Assembly: GCA_914767715.1 (NCBI GenBank)
Contig: OU612069.1
Span: forward strand, 8,310,001-8,370,000
DNA length: 60,000 nt
Direction of reading: 5' to 3'
From: Membranipora membranacea
Taxonomy: Eukaryota; Bryozoa; Gymnolaemata; Cheilostomatida; Membraniporidae
The notes below the pieces were generated by a model, which saw only the letters and a program-made list of their open reading frames with translations, made no database searches and had not been told where the DNA came from. The position numbers were made by a program, and so were the translations under genes. Below, one piece after another: positions 12,396 through 24,123 of the stretch (within the stretch, counting starts at the first letter, position 1; every line of letters starts with the position of its first letter).

Positions 12396-13065
12396 AATTA
12401 AGCTGACTTGAAATTTACAAAAATATACCAAGGGAGGGTATCACGCTTTTTTTTCGCTCGGATCAAAAAATAGATTTCGTTCCAACCTACCTCAAAAGGA
12501 GAAGCAACTCCTGCTCGTCTCAAATCTGAAATCCGTTTTGTTTTGCGGGTCTCCCTTCTCCGTCAGCACCAACTTTAATGACGCCCTCTTTCGCACTAAA
12601 AAAACATGCCAAACGGCAGCTGTAAAAAATTCAAAGTCTATCACAATCATATGAAACTCTGACCAGTTCAAGCCCTCAAACACCTTATTCAAAATCCAGA
12701 ATATGGAGATTCTCAGATAACATGGCTGCTAATTAAGCTGACTTGAAATTTACAAAAATATACCAAGGGAGGGTATCACGCTTTTTTTTCGCTCGGATCA
12801 TAAAATAGATTTCGTTCCAACCTACCTCAAAAGGAGAAGCAACTCCTGCTCGTCTCAAATCTGAAATCCGTTTTGTTTTGCGGGTCTCCCTTCTCCGTCA
12901 GCACCAACTTTAACGACGCCCACTTTCGCACTAAAAAAACATGCCAAACGGCAGCAGTAAAAAATTCAAAGTCTATCACAATCATATGAAACTCTGACCA
13001 GTTCAAGCCCTCAAACACCTTATTCAAAATCCAGAATATGGAGATTCTCAGATAACCTGGCTGCT

Positions 13066-13401
13066 AATTAAGCTGACTTGAAATTTACAAAAATATACCA
13101 AGGGAGGGTATCACGCTTTTTTTTCGCTCGGATCAAAAAATAGATTTCGTTCCAACCTACCTCAAAAGGAGAAGCAACTCCTGCTCGTCTCAAATCTGAA
13201 ATCCGTTTTGGTTTTGCGGGTCTCCCTTCTCCGTCAGCACCAACTTTAACGACGCCCTCTTTCGCACTAAAAAAACATGCCAAACGGCAGCAGTAAAAAA
13301 TTCAAAGTCTATCACAATCATATGAAACTCTGACCAGTTCAAGCCCTCAAACACCTTATTCAAAATCCAGAATATGGAGATTCTCAGATAACCTGGCTGC
13401 T
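13066..13401. repeat. 336-bp monomer 40 with one extra G
   Basis: TTTTGTTTTG is TTTTGGTTTTG near 13208, shifting the minus-strand frame so that the usual open frame is lost and a different 71-codon frame, also from TTG, reads through. The same extra G is in monomers 42, 49, 70, 72, 79, 80, 87, 164 and 166. Ten copies of one frame-breaking allele have thus been spread by amplification. Confidence 0.9.
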
Positions 13402-15746
13402 AATTAGGCTGACTTGAAATTTACAAAAATATACCAAGGGAGGGTATCACGCTTTTTTTTCGCTCGGATCAAAAAATAGATTTCCTTCCAACCTACCTCA
13501 AAAGGAGAAGCAACTCCTGCTCGTCTCAAATCTGAAATCCGTTTTGTTTTGCCGGTCTCCCTTCTCCGTCAGCACCAACTTTAACGACGCCCACTTTCGC
13601 ACTAAAAAAACATGCCAAACGGCAGCAGTAAAAAATTCAAAGTCTATCACAATCATATGAAACTCTGACCAGTTCAAGCCCTCAAACACCTTATTCAAAA
13701 TCCAGAATATGGAGATTCTCAGATAACCTGGCTGCTAATTAAGCTGACTTGAAATTTACAAAAATATACCAAGGGAGGGTATCACGCTTTTTTTTCGCTC
13801 GGATCAAAAAATAGATTTCGTTCCAACCTACCTCAAAAGGAGAAGCAACTCCTGCTCGTCTCAAATCTGAAATCCGTTTTGGTTTTGCGGGTCTCCCTTC
13901 TCCGTCAGCACCAACTTTAACGACGCCCTCTTTCGCACTAAAAAAACATGCCAAACGGCAGCAGTAAAAATTCAAAGTCTATCACAATCATATGAAACTC
14001 TGACCAGTTCAAGCCCTCAAACACCTTATTCAAAATCCAGAATATGGAGATTCTCAGATAACCTGGCTGCTAATTAAGCTGACTTGAAATTTACAAAAAT
14101 ATACCAAGGGAGGGTATCACGCTTTTTTTTCGCTCGGATCAAAAAATAGATTTCGTTCCAACCTACCTCAAAAGGAGAAGCAACTCCTGCTCGTCTCAAA
14201 TCTGAAATCCGTTTTGTTTTGCGGGTCTCCCTTCTCCGTCAGCACCAACTTTAACGACGCCCTCTTTCGCACTAAAAAAACATGCCAAACGGCAGCTGTA
14301 AAAAATTCAAAGTCTATCACAATCATATGAAACTCTGACCAGTTCAAGCCCTCAAACACCTTATTCAAAATCCAGAATATGGAGATTCTCAGATAACCTG
14401 GCTGCTAATTAAGCTGACTTGAAATTTACAAAAATATACCAAGGGAGGGTATCACGCTTTTTTTTCGCTCGGATCATAAAATAGATTTCGTTCCAACCTA
14501 CCTCAAAAGGAGAAGCAACTCCTGCTCGTCTCAAATCTGAAATCCGTTTTGTTTTGCGGGTCTCCCTTCTCCGTCAGCACCAACTTTAACGACGCCCACT
14601 TTCGCACTAAAAAAACATGCCAAACGGCAGCAGTAAAAAATTCAAAGTCTATCACAATCATATGAAACTCTGAACAGTTCAAGCCCTCAAACACCTTATT
14701 CAAAATCCAGAATATGGAGATTCTCAGATAACCTGGCTGCTAATTAAGCTGACTTGAAATTTACAAAAATATACCAAGGGAGGGTATCACGCTTTTTTTT
14801 CGCTCGGATCAAAAAATAGATTTCGTTCCAACCTACCTCAAAAGGAGAAGCAACTCCTGCTCGTCTCAAATCTGAAATCCGTTTTGTTTTGCGGGTCTCC
14901 CTTCTCCGTCAGCACCAACTTTAACGACGCCCTCTTTCGCACTAAAAAAACATGCCAAACGGCAGCTGTAAAAAATTCAAAGTCTATCACAATCATATGA
15001 AACTCTGAACAGTTCAAGCCCTCAAACACCTTATTCAAAATCCAGAATATGGAGATTCTCAGATAACCTGGCTGCTAATTAAGCTGACTTGAAATTTACA
15101 AAAATATACCAAGGGAGGGTATCACGCTTTTTTTTCGCTCGGATCAAAAAATAGATTTCGTTCCAACCTACCTCAAAAGGAGAAGCAACTCCTGCTCGTC
15201 TCAAATCTGAAATCCGTTTTGTTTTGCGGGTCTCCCTTCTCCGTCAGCACCAACTTTAACGACGCCCTCTTTCGCACTAAAAAAACATGCCAAACGGCAG
15301 CAATAAAAAATTCAAAGTCTATCACAATCATATGAAACTCTGACCAGTTCAAGCCCTCAAACACCTTATTCAAAATCCAGAATATGGAGATTCTCAGATA
15401 ACCTGGCTGCTAATTAAGCTGACTTGAAATTTACAAAAATATACCAAGGGAGGGTATCACGCTTTTTTTTCGCTCGGATAAAAAAATAGATTTCGTTCCA
15501 ACCTACCTCAAAAGGAGAATCAACTCCTGCTCGTCTCAAATCTGAAATCCGTTTTGTTTTGCGGGTCTCCCTTCTCCGTCAGCACCAACTTTAACGACGC
15601 CCACTTTCGCACTAAAAAAACATGCCAAACGGCAGCAGTAAAAAATTCAAAGTCTATCACAATCATATGAAACTCTGACCAGTTCAAGCCCTCAAACACC
15701 TTATTCAAAATCCAGAATATGGAGATTCTCAGATAACCTGGCTGCT
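13402..15746. repeat. 7-monomer HOR, beta copy 1 (monomers 41-47)
   Basis: The order of states in 2345 bp is: TTTTGCCGG A-type (41); extra-G B-type with one A deleted (42); AGCTGT B-type (43); CATAAAATAG A-type (44); AGCTGT plus GAACAG B-type (45); GCAATAAAA B-type (46); GATAAAAA A-type (47). The next monomer, 48, is again TTTTGCCGG, resetting the cycle. Private features: monomer 44 also has GAACAG, and monomer 47 has GAATCAAC, which creates an early stop in the minus-strand open frame (shared with monomer 106). Confidence 0.88.
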
Positions 15747-17086
15747 AATTAAGCTGACTTGAAATTTACAAAAATATACCAAGGGAGGGTATCACGCTTT
15801 TTTTTCGCTCGGATCAAAAAATAGATTTCGTTCCAACCTACCTCAAAAGGAGAAGCAACTCCTGCTCGTCTCAAATCTGAAATCCGTTTTGTTTTGCCGG
15901 TCTCCCTTCTCCGTCAGCACCAACTTTAACGACGCCCACTTTCGCACTAAAAAAACATGCCAAACGGCAGCAGTAAAAAATTCAAAGTCTATCACAATCA
16001 TATGAAACTCTGACCAGTTCAAGCCCTCAAACACCTTATTCAAAATCCAGAATATGGAGATTCTCAGATAACCTGGCTGCTAATTAAGCTGACTTGAAAT
16101 TTACAAAAATATACCAAGGGAGGGTATCACGCTTTTTTTTCGCTCGGATCAAAAAATAGATTTCGTTCCAACCTACCTCAAAAGGAGAAGCAACTCCTGC
16201 TCGTCTCAAATCTGAAATCCGTTTTGGTTTTGCGGGTCTCCCTTCTCCGTCAGCACCAACTTTAACGACGCCCACTTTCGCACTAAAAAAACATGCCAAA
16301 CGGCAGCAGTAAAAAATTCAAAGTCTATCACAATCATATGAAACTCTGACCAGTTCAAGCCCTCAAACACCTTATTCAAATTCCAGAATATGGAGATTCT
16401 CAGATAACCTGGCTGCTAATTAAGCTGACTTGAAATTTACAAAAATATACCAAGGGAGGGTATCACGCTTTTTTTTCGCTCGGATCAAAAAATAGATTTC
16501 GTTCCAACCTACCTCAAAAGGAGAAGCAACTCCTGCTCGTCTCAAATCTGAAATCCGTTTTGTTTTGCGGGTCTCCCTTCTCCGTCAGCACCAACTTTAA
16601 CGACGCCCTCTTTCGCACTAAAAAAACATGCCAAACGGCAGCTGTAAAAAATTCAAAGTCTATCACAATCATATGAAACTCTGACCAGTTCAAGCCCTCA
16701 AACACCTTATTCAAAATCCAGAATATGGAGATTCTCAGATAACATGGCTGCTAATTAAGCTGACTTGAAATTTACAAAAATATACCAAGGGAGGGTATCA
16801 CGCTTTTTTTTCGCTCGGATCATAAAATAGATTTCGTTCCAACCTACCTCAAAAGGAGAAGCAACTCCTGCTCGTCTCAAATCTGAAATCCGTTTTGTTT
16901 TGCGGGTCTCCCTTCTCCGTCAGCACCAACTTTAACGACGCCCACTTTCGCACTAAAAAAACATGCCAAACGGCAGCAGTAAAAATTCAAAGTCTATCAC
17001 AATCATATGAAACTCTGACCAGTTCAAGCCCTCAAACACCTTATTCAAAATCCAGAATATGGAGATTCTCAGATAACCTGGCTGCT
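15747..17086. repeat. Truncated second 7-mer unit with chimeric monomers (48-51)
   Basis: The unit starts as expected: TTTTGCCGG (48), extra-G (49), AGCTGT (50), CATAAAATAG (51); then it gives way to a different tetramer. Monomer 49 joins the extra G to an A-type CCCACTTTC site and keeps the full A run, a combination found nowhere else. Monomer 51 carries the single-A deletion (AGTAAAAATTC, near 16980) in a CATAAAATAG background and is 334 bp. Marker swapping between adjacent copies suggests gene conversion or unequal exchange here. Confidence 0.8.
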
Positions 17087-18426
17087 AATTAAGCTGACTT
17101 GAAATTTACAAAAATATACCAAGGGAGGGTATCACGCTTTTTTTTCGCTCGGATCAAAAAATAGATTTCGTTCCAACCTACCTCAAAAGGAGAAGCAACT
17201 CCTGCTCGTCTCAAATCTGAAATCCGTTTTGTTTTGCGGGTCTCCCTTCTCCGTCAGCACCAACTTTAACGACGCCCTCTTTCGCACTAAAAAAACATGC
17301 CAAACGGCAGCAGTAAAAAATTCAAAGTCTATCACAATCATATGAAACTCTGAACAGTTCAAGCCCTCAAACACCTTATTCAAAATCCAGAATATGGAGA
17401 TTCTCAGATAACCTGGCTGCTAATTAAGCTGACTTGAAATTTACAAAAATATACCAAGGGAGGGTATCACGCTTTTTTTTCGCTCGGATCAAAAAATAGA
17501 TTTCGTTCCAACCTACCTCAAAAGGAGAAGCAACTCCTGCTCGTCTCAAATCTGAAATCCGTTTTGTTTTGCGGGTCTCCCTTCTCCGTCAGCACCAACT
17601 TTAACGACGCCCACTTTCGCACTAAAAAAACATGCCAAACGGCAGCAGTAAAAAATTCAAAGTCTATCACAATCATATGAAACTCTGACCAGTTCAAGCC
17701 CTCAAACACCTTATTCAAAATCCAGAATATGGAGATTCTCAGATAACCTGGCTGCTAATTAAGCTGACTTGAAATTTACAAAAATATACCAAGGGAGGGT
17801 ATCACGCTTTTTTTTCGCTCGGATCAAAAAATAGATTTCGTTCCAACCTACCTCAAAAGGAGAAGCAACTCCTGCTCGTCTCAAATCTGAAATCCGTTTT
17901 GTTTTGCGGGTCTCCCTTCTCCGTCAGCACCAACTTTAACGACGCCCACTTTCGCACTAAAAAAACATGCCAAACGGCAGCAGTAAAAAATTCAAAGTCT
18001 ATCACAATCATATGAAACTCTGACCAGTTCAAGCCCTCAAACACCTTATTCAAAATCCAGAATATGGAGATTCTCAGATAACCTGGCTGCTAATTAAGCT
18101 GACTTGAAATTTACAAAAATATACCAAGGGAGGGTATCACGCTTTTTTTTCGCTCGGATCAAAAAATAGATTTCGTTCCAACCTACCTCAAAAGGAGAAG
18201 CAACTCCTGCTCGTCTCAAATCTGAAATCCGTTTTGTTTTGCGGGTCTCCCTTCTCCGTCAGCACCAACTTTAACGACGCCCTCTTTCGCACTAAAAAAA
18301 CATGCCAAACGGCAGCAGTAAAAAATTCAAAGTCTATCACAATCATATGAAACTCTGACCAGTTCAAGCCCTCAAACACCTTATTCAAAATCCAGAATAT
18401 GGAGATTCTCAGATAAACTGGCTGCT
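17087..18426. repeat. Tandem tetramer, copy 1 (monomers 52-55)
   Basis: The order is B-type with GAACAG (52), A-type (53), A-type (54), B-type with AGATAAACTGG (55). The AAACTGG state is found only in monomers 55 and 59. By eye I find no difference from the following 1340 bp, so this is among the most recent duplications in the window, or an assembly duplication. Confidence 0.88.
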
Positions 18427-19766
18427 AATTAAGCTGACTTGAAATTTACAAAAATATACCAAGGGAGGGTATCACGCTTTTTTTTCGCTCGGATCAAAAA
18501 ATAGATTTCGTTCCAACCTACCTCAAAAGGAGAAGCAACTCCTGCTCGTCTCAAATCTGAAATCCGTTTTGTTTTGCGGGTCTCCCTTCTCCGTCAGCAC
18601 CAACTTTAACGACGCCCTCTTTCGCACTAAAAAAACATGCCAAACGGCAGCAGTAAAAAATTCAAAGTCTATCACAATCATATGAAACTCTGAACAGTTC
18701 AAGCCCTCAAACACCTTATTCAAAATCCAGAATATGGAGATTCTCAGATAACCTGGCTGCTAATTAAGCTGACTTGAAATTTACAAAAATATACCAAGGG
18801 AGGGTATCACGCTTTTTTTTCGCTCGGATCAAAAAATAGATTTCGTTCCAACCTACCTCAAAAGGAGAAGCAACTCCTGCTCGTCTCAAATCTGAAATCC
18901 GTTTTGTTTTGCGGGTCTCCCTTCTCCGTCAGCACCAACTTTAACGACGCCCACTTTCGCACTAAAAAAACATGCCAAACGGCAGCAGTAAAAAATTCAA
19001 AGTCTATCACAATCATATGAAACTCTGACCAGTTCAAGCCCTCAAACACCTTATTCAAAATCCAGAATATGGAGATTCTCAGATAACCTGGCTGCTAATT
19101 AAGCTGACTTGAAATTTACAAAAATATACCAAGGGAGGGTATCACGCTTTTTTTTCGCTCGGATCAAAAAATAGATTTCGTTCCAACCTACCTCAAAAGG
19201 AGAAGCAACTCCTGCTCGTCTCAAATCTGAAATCCGTTTTGTTTTGCGGGTCTCCCTTCTCCGTCAGCACCAACTTTAACGACGCCCACTTTCGCACTAA
19301 AAAAACATGCCAAACGGCAGCAGTAAAAAATTCAAAGTCTATCACAATCATATGAAACTCTGACCAGTTCAAGCCCTCAAACACCTTATTCAAAATCCAG
19401 AATATGGAGATTCTCAGATAACCTGGCTGCTAATTAAGCTGACTTGAAATTTACAAAAATATACCAAGGGAGGGTATCACGCTTTTTTTTCGCTCGGATC
19501 AAAAAATAGATTTCGTTCCAACCTACCTCAAAAGGAGAAGCAACTCCTGCTCGTCTCAAATCTGAAATCCGTTTTGTTTTGCGGGTCTCCCTTCTCCGTC
19601 AGCACCAACTTTAACGACGCCCTCTTTCGCACTAAAAAAACATGCCAAACGGCAGCAGTAAAAAATTCAAAGTCTATCACAATCATATGAAACTCTGACC
19701 AGTTCAAGCCCTCAAACACCTTATTCAAAATCCAGAATATGGAGATTCTCAGATAAACTGGCTGCT
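18427..19766. repeat. Tandem tetramer, copy 2 (monomers 56-59)
   Basis: Same four states in the same order as the preceding 1340 bp, including the AAACTGG end of its last monomer. It is followed by monomer 60, an ordinary A-type copy with a private TATTACAATC near 20010. Confidence 0.88.
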
Positions 19767-20436
19767 AATTAAGCTGACTTGAAATTTACAAAAATATACC
19801 AAGGGAGGGTATCACGCTTTTTTTTCGCTCGGATCAAAAAATAGATTTCGTTCCAACCTACCTCAAAAGGAGAAGCAACTCCTGCTCGTCTCAAATCTGA
19901 AATCCGTTTTGTTTTGCGGGTCTCCCTTCTCCGTCAGCACCAACTTTAACGACGCCCACTTTCGCACTAAAAAAACATGCCAAACGGCAGCAGTAAAAAA
20001 TTCAAAGTCTATTACAATCATATGAAACTCTGACCAGTTCAAGCCCTCAAACACCTTATTCAAAATCCAGAATATGGAGATTCTCAGATAACCTGGCTGC
20101 TAATTAAGCTGACTTGAAATTTACAAAAATATACCAAGGGAGGGTATCACGCTTTTTTTTCGCTCGGATCAAAAAATAGATTTCGTTCCAACCTACCTCA
20201 AAAGGAGAAGCAACTCCTGCTCGTCTCAAATCTGAAATCCGTTTTGTTTTGCGGGTCTCCCTTCTCCGTCAGCACCAACTTTAACGACGCCCTCTTTCGC
20301 ACTAAAAAAACATGCCAAACGGCAGCAGTAAAAAATTCAAAGTCTATCACAATCATATGAAACTCTGACCAGTTCAAGCCCTCAAACACCTTATTCAAAA
20401 TCCAGAATATGGAGATTCTCAGATAACCTGGCTGCT

Positions 20437-20771
20437 AATTAAGCTGACTTGAAATTTACAAAAATATACCAAGGGAGGGTATCACGCTTTTTTTTCGCTC
20501 GGATCAAAAAATAGATTTCGTTCCAACCTACCTCAAAAGGAGAAGCAACTCCTGCTCGTCTCAAATCTGAAATCCGTTTTGTTTTGCGGGTCTCCCTTCT
20601 CCGTCAGCACCAACTTTAACTACGCCCTCTTTCGCACTAAAATAACATGCCAAACGGCAGCTGTAAAAAATTCAAAGTCTATCACAATCATATGAAACTC
20701 TGACCAGTTCAAGCCCTCAAACACCTTATTCAAAATCCAGAATATGGAGATTCTCAGATAACCTGGCTGCT
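20437..20771. repeat. Monomer 62, open frame broken by a stop
   Basis: AACGACG has become AACTACG near 20618, turning a minus-strand TCG codon into TAG. A second private change, AAATAACATG, lies close by. The copy is otherwise normal in length and sits as the first half of an AGCTGT/CATAAAATAG dimer. Confidence 0.85.
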
Positions 20772-21106
20772 AATTAAGCTGACTTGAAATTTACAAAAAT
20801 ATACCAAGGGAGGGTATCACGCTTTTTTTTCGCTCGGATCATAAAATAGATTTCGTTCCAACCTACCTCAAAAGGAGAAGCAACTCCTGCTCGTCTCAAA
20901 TCTGAAATCCGTTTTGTTTTGCGGGTCTCCCTTCTCCGTCAGCACCAACTTTAACGACGCCCACTTTCGCACTAAAAAAACATGCCAAACGGCAGCAGTA
21001 AAAAATTCAAAGTCTATCACAATCATATGAAACTCTGACCAGTTCAAGCCCTCAAACACCTTATTCAAAATCCAGAATATGGAGATTCTCAGATAACCTG
21101 GCTGCT

Positions 21107-21442
21107 AATTAAGCTGACTTGAAATTTACAAAAATATACCAAGGGAGGGTACACACGCTTTTTTTTCACTCGGATCAAAAAATAGATTTCGTTCCAACCT
21201 ACCTCAAAAGGAGAAGCAACTCCTGCTCGTCTCAAATCTGAAATCCGTTTTGTTTTGCGGGTCTCCCTTCTCCGTCAGCACCAACTTTAACGACGCCCTC
21301 TTTCGCACTAAAAAAACATGCCAAACGGCAGCAGTAAAAAATTCAAAGTCTATCACAATCATATGAAACTCTGACCAGTTCAAGCCCTCAAACACCTTAT
21401 TCAAAATCCAGAATATGGAGATTCTCAGATAACCTGGCTGCT
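21107..21442. repeat. 336-bp monomer 64 with a private GGGTACACACG junction
   Basis: GGGTATCACG has become GGGTACACACG at about 21148-21157, a net gain of one base. It can be read as T to C plus one inserted A, or as a CA slippage step. No other copy in the window has it. Confidence 0.88.
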
Positions 21443-21777
21443 AATTAAGCTGACTTGAAATTTACAAAAATATACCCAGGGAGGGTATCACGCTTTTTTT
21501 TCGCTCGGATCAAAAAATAGATTTCGTTCCAACCTACCTCAAAAGGAGAAGCAACTCCTGCTCGTCTCAAATCTGAAATCCGTTTTGTTTTGCGGGTCTC
21601 CCTTCTCCGTCAGCACCAACTTTAACGACGCCCACTTTCGCACTAAAAAAACATGCCAAACGGCAGCAGTAAAAAATTCAAAGTCTATCACAATCATATG
21701 AAACTCTGACCAGTTCAAGCCCTCAAACACCTTATTCAAAATCCAGAATATGGAGATTCTCAGATAACCTGGCTGCT

Positions 21778-24123
21778 AATTAAGCTGACTTGAAATTTAC
21801 AAAAATATACCAAGGGAGGGTATCACGCTTTTTTTTCGCTCGGATCAAAAAATAGATTTCGTTCCAACCTACCTCAAAAGGAGAAGCAACTCCTGCTCGT
21901 CTCAAATCTGAAATCCGTTTTGTTTTGCGGGTCTCCCTTCTCCGTCAGCACCAACTTTAATGACGCCCTCTTTCGCACTAAAAAAACATGCCAAACGGCA
22001 GCTGTAAAAAATTCAAAGTCTATCACAATCATATGAAACTCTGACCAGTTCAAGCCCTCAAACACCTTATTCAAAATCCAGAATATGGAGATTCTCAGAT
22101 AACATGGCTGCTAATTAAGCTGACTTGAAATTTACAAAAATATACCAAGGGAGGGTATCACGCTTTTTTTTCGCTCGGATCATAAAATAGATTTCGTTCC
22201 AACCTACCTCAAAAGGAGAAGCAACTCCTGCTCGTCTCAAATCTGAAATCCGTTTTGTTTTGCGGGTCTCCCTTCTCCGTCAGCACCAACTTTAACGACG
22301 CCCACTTTCGCACTAAAAAAACATGCCAAACGGCAGCAGTAAAAAATTCAAAGTCTATCACAATCATATGAAACTCTGACCAGTTCAAGCCCTCAAACAC
22401 CTTATTCAAAATCCAGAATATGGAGATTCTCAGATAACCTGGCTGCTAATTAAGCTGACTTGAAATTTACAAAAATATACCAAGGGAGGGTATCACGCTT
22501 TTTTTTCGCTCGGATCAAAAAATAGATTTCGTTCCAACCTACCTCAAAAGGAGAAGCAACTCCTGCTCGTCTCAAATCTGAAATCCGTTTTGTTTTGCGG
22601 GTCTCCCTTCTCCGTCAGCACCAACTTTAATGACGCCCTCTTTCGCACTAAAAAAACATGCCAAACGGCAGCTGTAAAAAATTCAAAGTCTATCACAATC
22701 ATATGAAACTCTGACCAGTTCAAGCCCTCAAACACCTTATTCAAAATCCAGAATATGGAGATTCTCAGATAACATGGCTGCTAATTAAGCTGACTTGAAA
22801 TTTACAAAAATATACCAAGGGAGGGTATCACGCTTTTTTTTCGCTCGGATCATAAAATAGATTTCGTTCCAACCTACCTCAAACGGAGAAGCAACTCCTG
22901 CTCGTCTCAAATCTGAAATCCGTTTTGTTTTGCGGGTCTCCCTTCTCCGTCAGCACCAACTTTAACGACGCCCACTTTCGCACTAAAAAAACATGCCAAA
23001 CGGCAGCAGTAAAAAATTCAAAGTCTATCACAATCATATGAAACTCTGACCAGTTCAAGCCCTCAAACACCTTATTCAAAATCCAGAATATGGAGATTCT
23101 CAGATAACCTGGCTGCTAATTAAGCTGACTTGAAATTTACAAAAATATACCAAGGGAGGGTATCACGCTTTTTTTTCGCTCGGATCAAAAAATAGATTTC
23201 GTTCCAACCTACCTCAAAAGGAGAAGCAACTCCTGCTCGTCTCAAATCTGAAATCCGTTTTGGTTTTGCGGGTCTCCCTTCTCCGTCAGCACCAACTTTA
23301 ACGACGCCCTCTTTCGCACTAAAAAAACATGCCAAACGGCAGCAGTAAAAAATTCAAAGTCTATCACAATCATATGAAACTCTGACCAGTTCAAGCCCTC
23401 AAACACCTTATTCAAAATCCAGAATATGGAGATTCTCAGATAACCTGGCTGCTAATTAGGCTGACTTGAAATTTACAAAAATATACCAAGGGAGGGTATC
23501 ACGCTTTTTTTTCGCTCGGATCAAAAAATAGATTTCCTTCCAACCTACCTCAAAAGGAGAAGCAACTCCTGCTCGTCTCAAATCTGAAATCCGTTTTGTT
23601 TTGCCGGTCTCCCTTCTCCGTCAGCACCAACTTTAACGACGCCCACTTTCGCACTAAAAAAACATGCCAAACGGCAGCAGTAAAAAATTCAAAGTCTATC
23701 ACAATCATATGAAACTCTGACCAGTTCAAGCCCTCAAACACCTTATTCAAAATCCAGAATATGGAGATTCTCAGATAACCTGGCTGCTAATTAAGCTGAC
23801 TTGAAATTTACAAAAATATACCAAGGGAGGGTATCACGCTTTTTTTTCGCTCGGATCAAAAAATAGATTTCGTTCCAACCTACCTCAAAAGGAGAAGCAA
23901 CTCCTGCTCGTCTCAAATCTGAAATCCGTTTTGGTTTTGCGGGTCTCCCTTCTCCGTCAGCACCAACTTTAACGACGCCCTCTTTCGCACTAAAAAAACA
24001 TGCCAAACGGCAGCAGTAAAAATTCAAAGTCTATCACAATCATATGAAACTCTGACCAGTTCAAGCCCTCAAACACCTTATTCAAAATCCAGAATATGGA
24101 GATTCTCAGATAACCTGGCTGCT
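21778..24123. repeat. Long-range duplicate, copy 2 (monomers 66-72)
   Basis: This repeats the seven states of 11726-14071 in order, with ATTAGGCTG at about 23456 and TTTCCTTCC at about 23535. Visible private differences are CAAACGGAG in monomer 69 here and AAGGGGAAGC in monomer 37 there. The copies therefore differ by very few bases over 2346 bp. Confidence 0.9.

Larger units (their letters stand above)
11726..14071. repeat. Long-range duplicate, copy 1 (monomers 36-42)
   Basis: Seven monomers, 2346 bp. They carry two AGCTGT/CATAAAATAG dimers with AATGACG and ACATGG, then a TTTTGGTTTTG copy (40). Next is a copy with ATTAGGCTG, TTTCCTTCC and TTTTGCCGG (41), then a copy with TTTTGGTTTTG and one fewer A in AGTAAAAATTC (42). 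The same seven states occur in order at 21778-24123, exactly 10,052 bp on. ATTAGGCTG and TTTCCTTCC are seen only in these two places, so the segments share a recent ancestor. Confidence 0.9.
19767..21777. repeat. Irregular beta stretch (monomers 60-65)
   Basis: Single copies with many private changes. Monomer 62 has AACTACG and AAATAACATG, monomer 64 has GGGTACACACG plus TCACTCGG, and monomer 65 has TACCCAGGG. TCACTCGG is shared with monomers 22 and 34; 34 and 64 are 30 monomers apart, so the 10,052-bp duplication may reach back this far in weaker form. Confidence 0.65.

Noticed and set aside
16895-17092. Plus-strand 65-codon frame
   Set aside because: Created by the single-A deletion in monomer 51; not open to this length in neighbouring copies. 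The similar 60-codon frame at 59428-59610 likewise depends on private changes.
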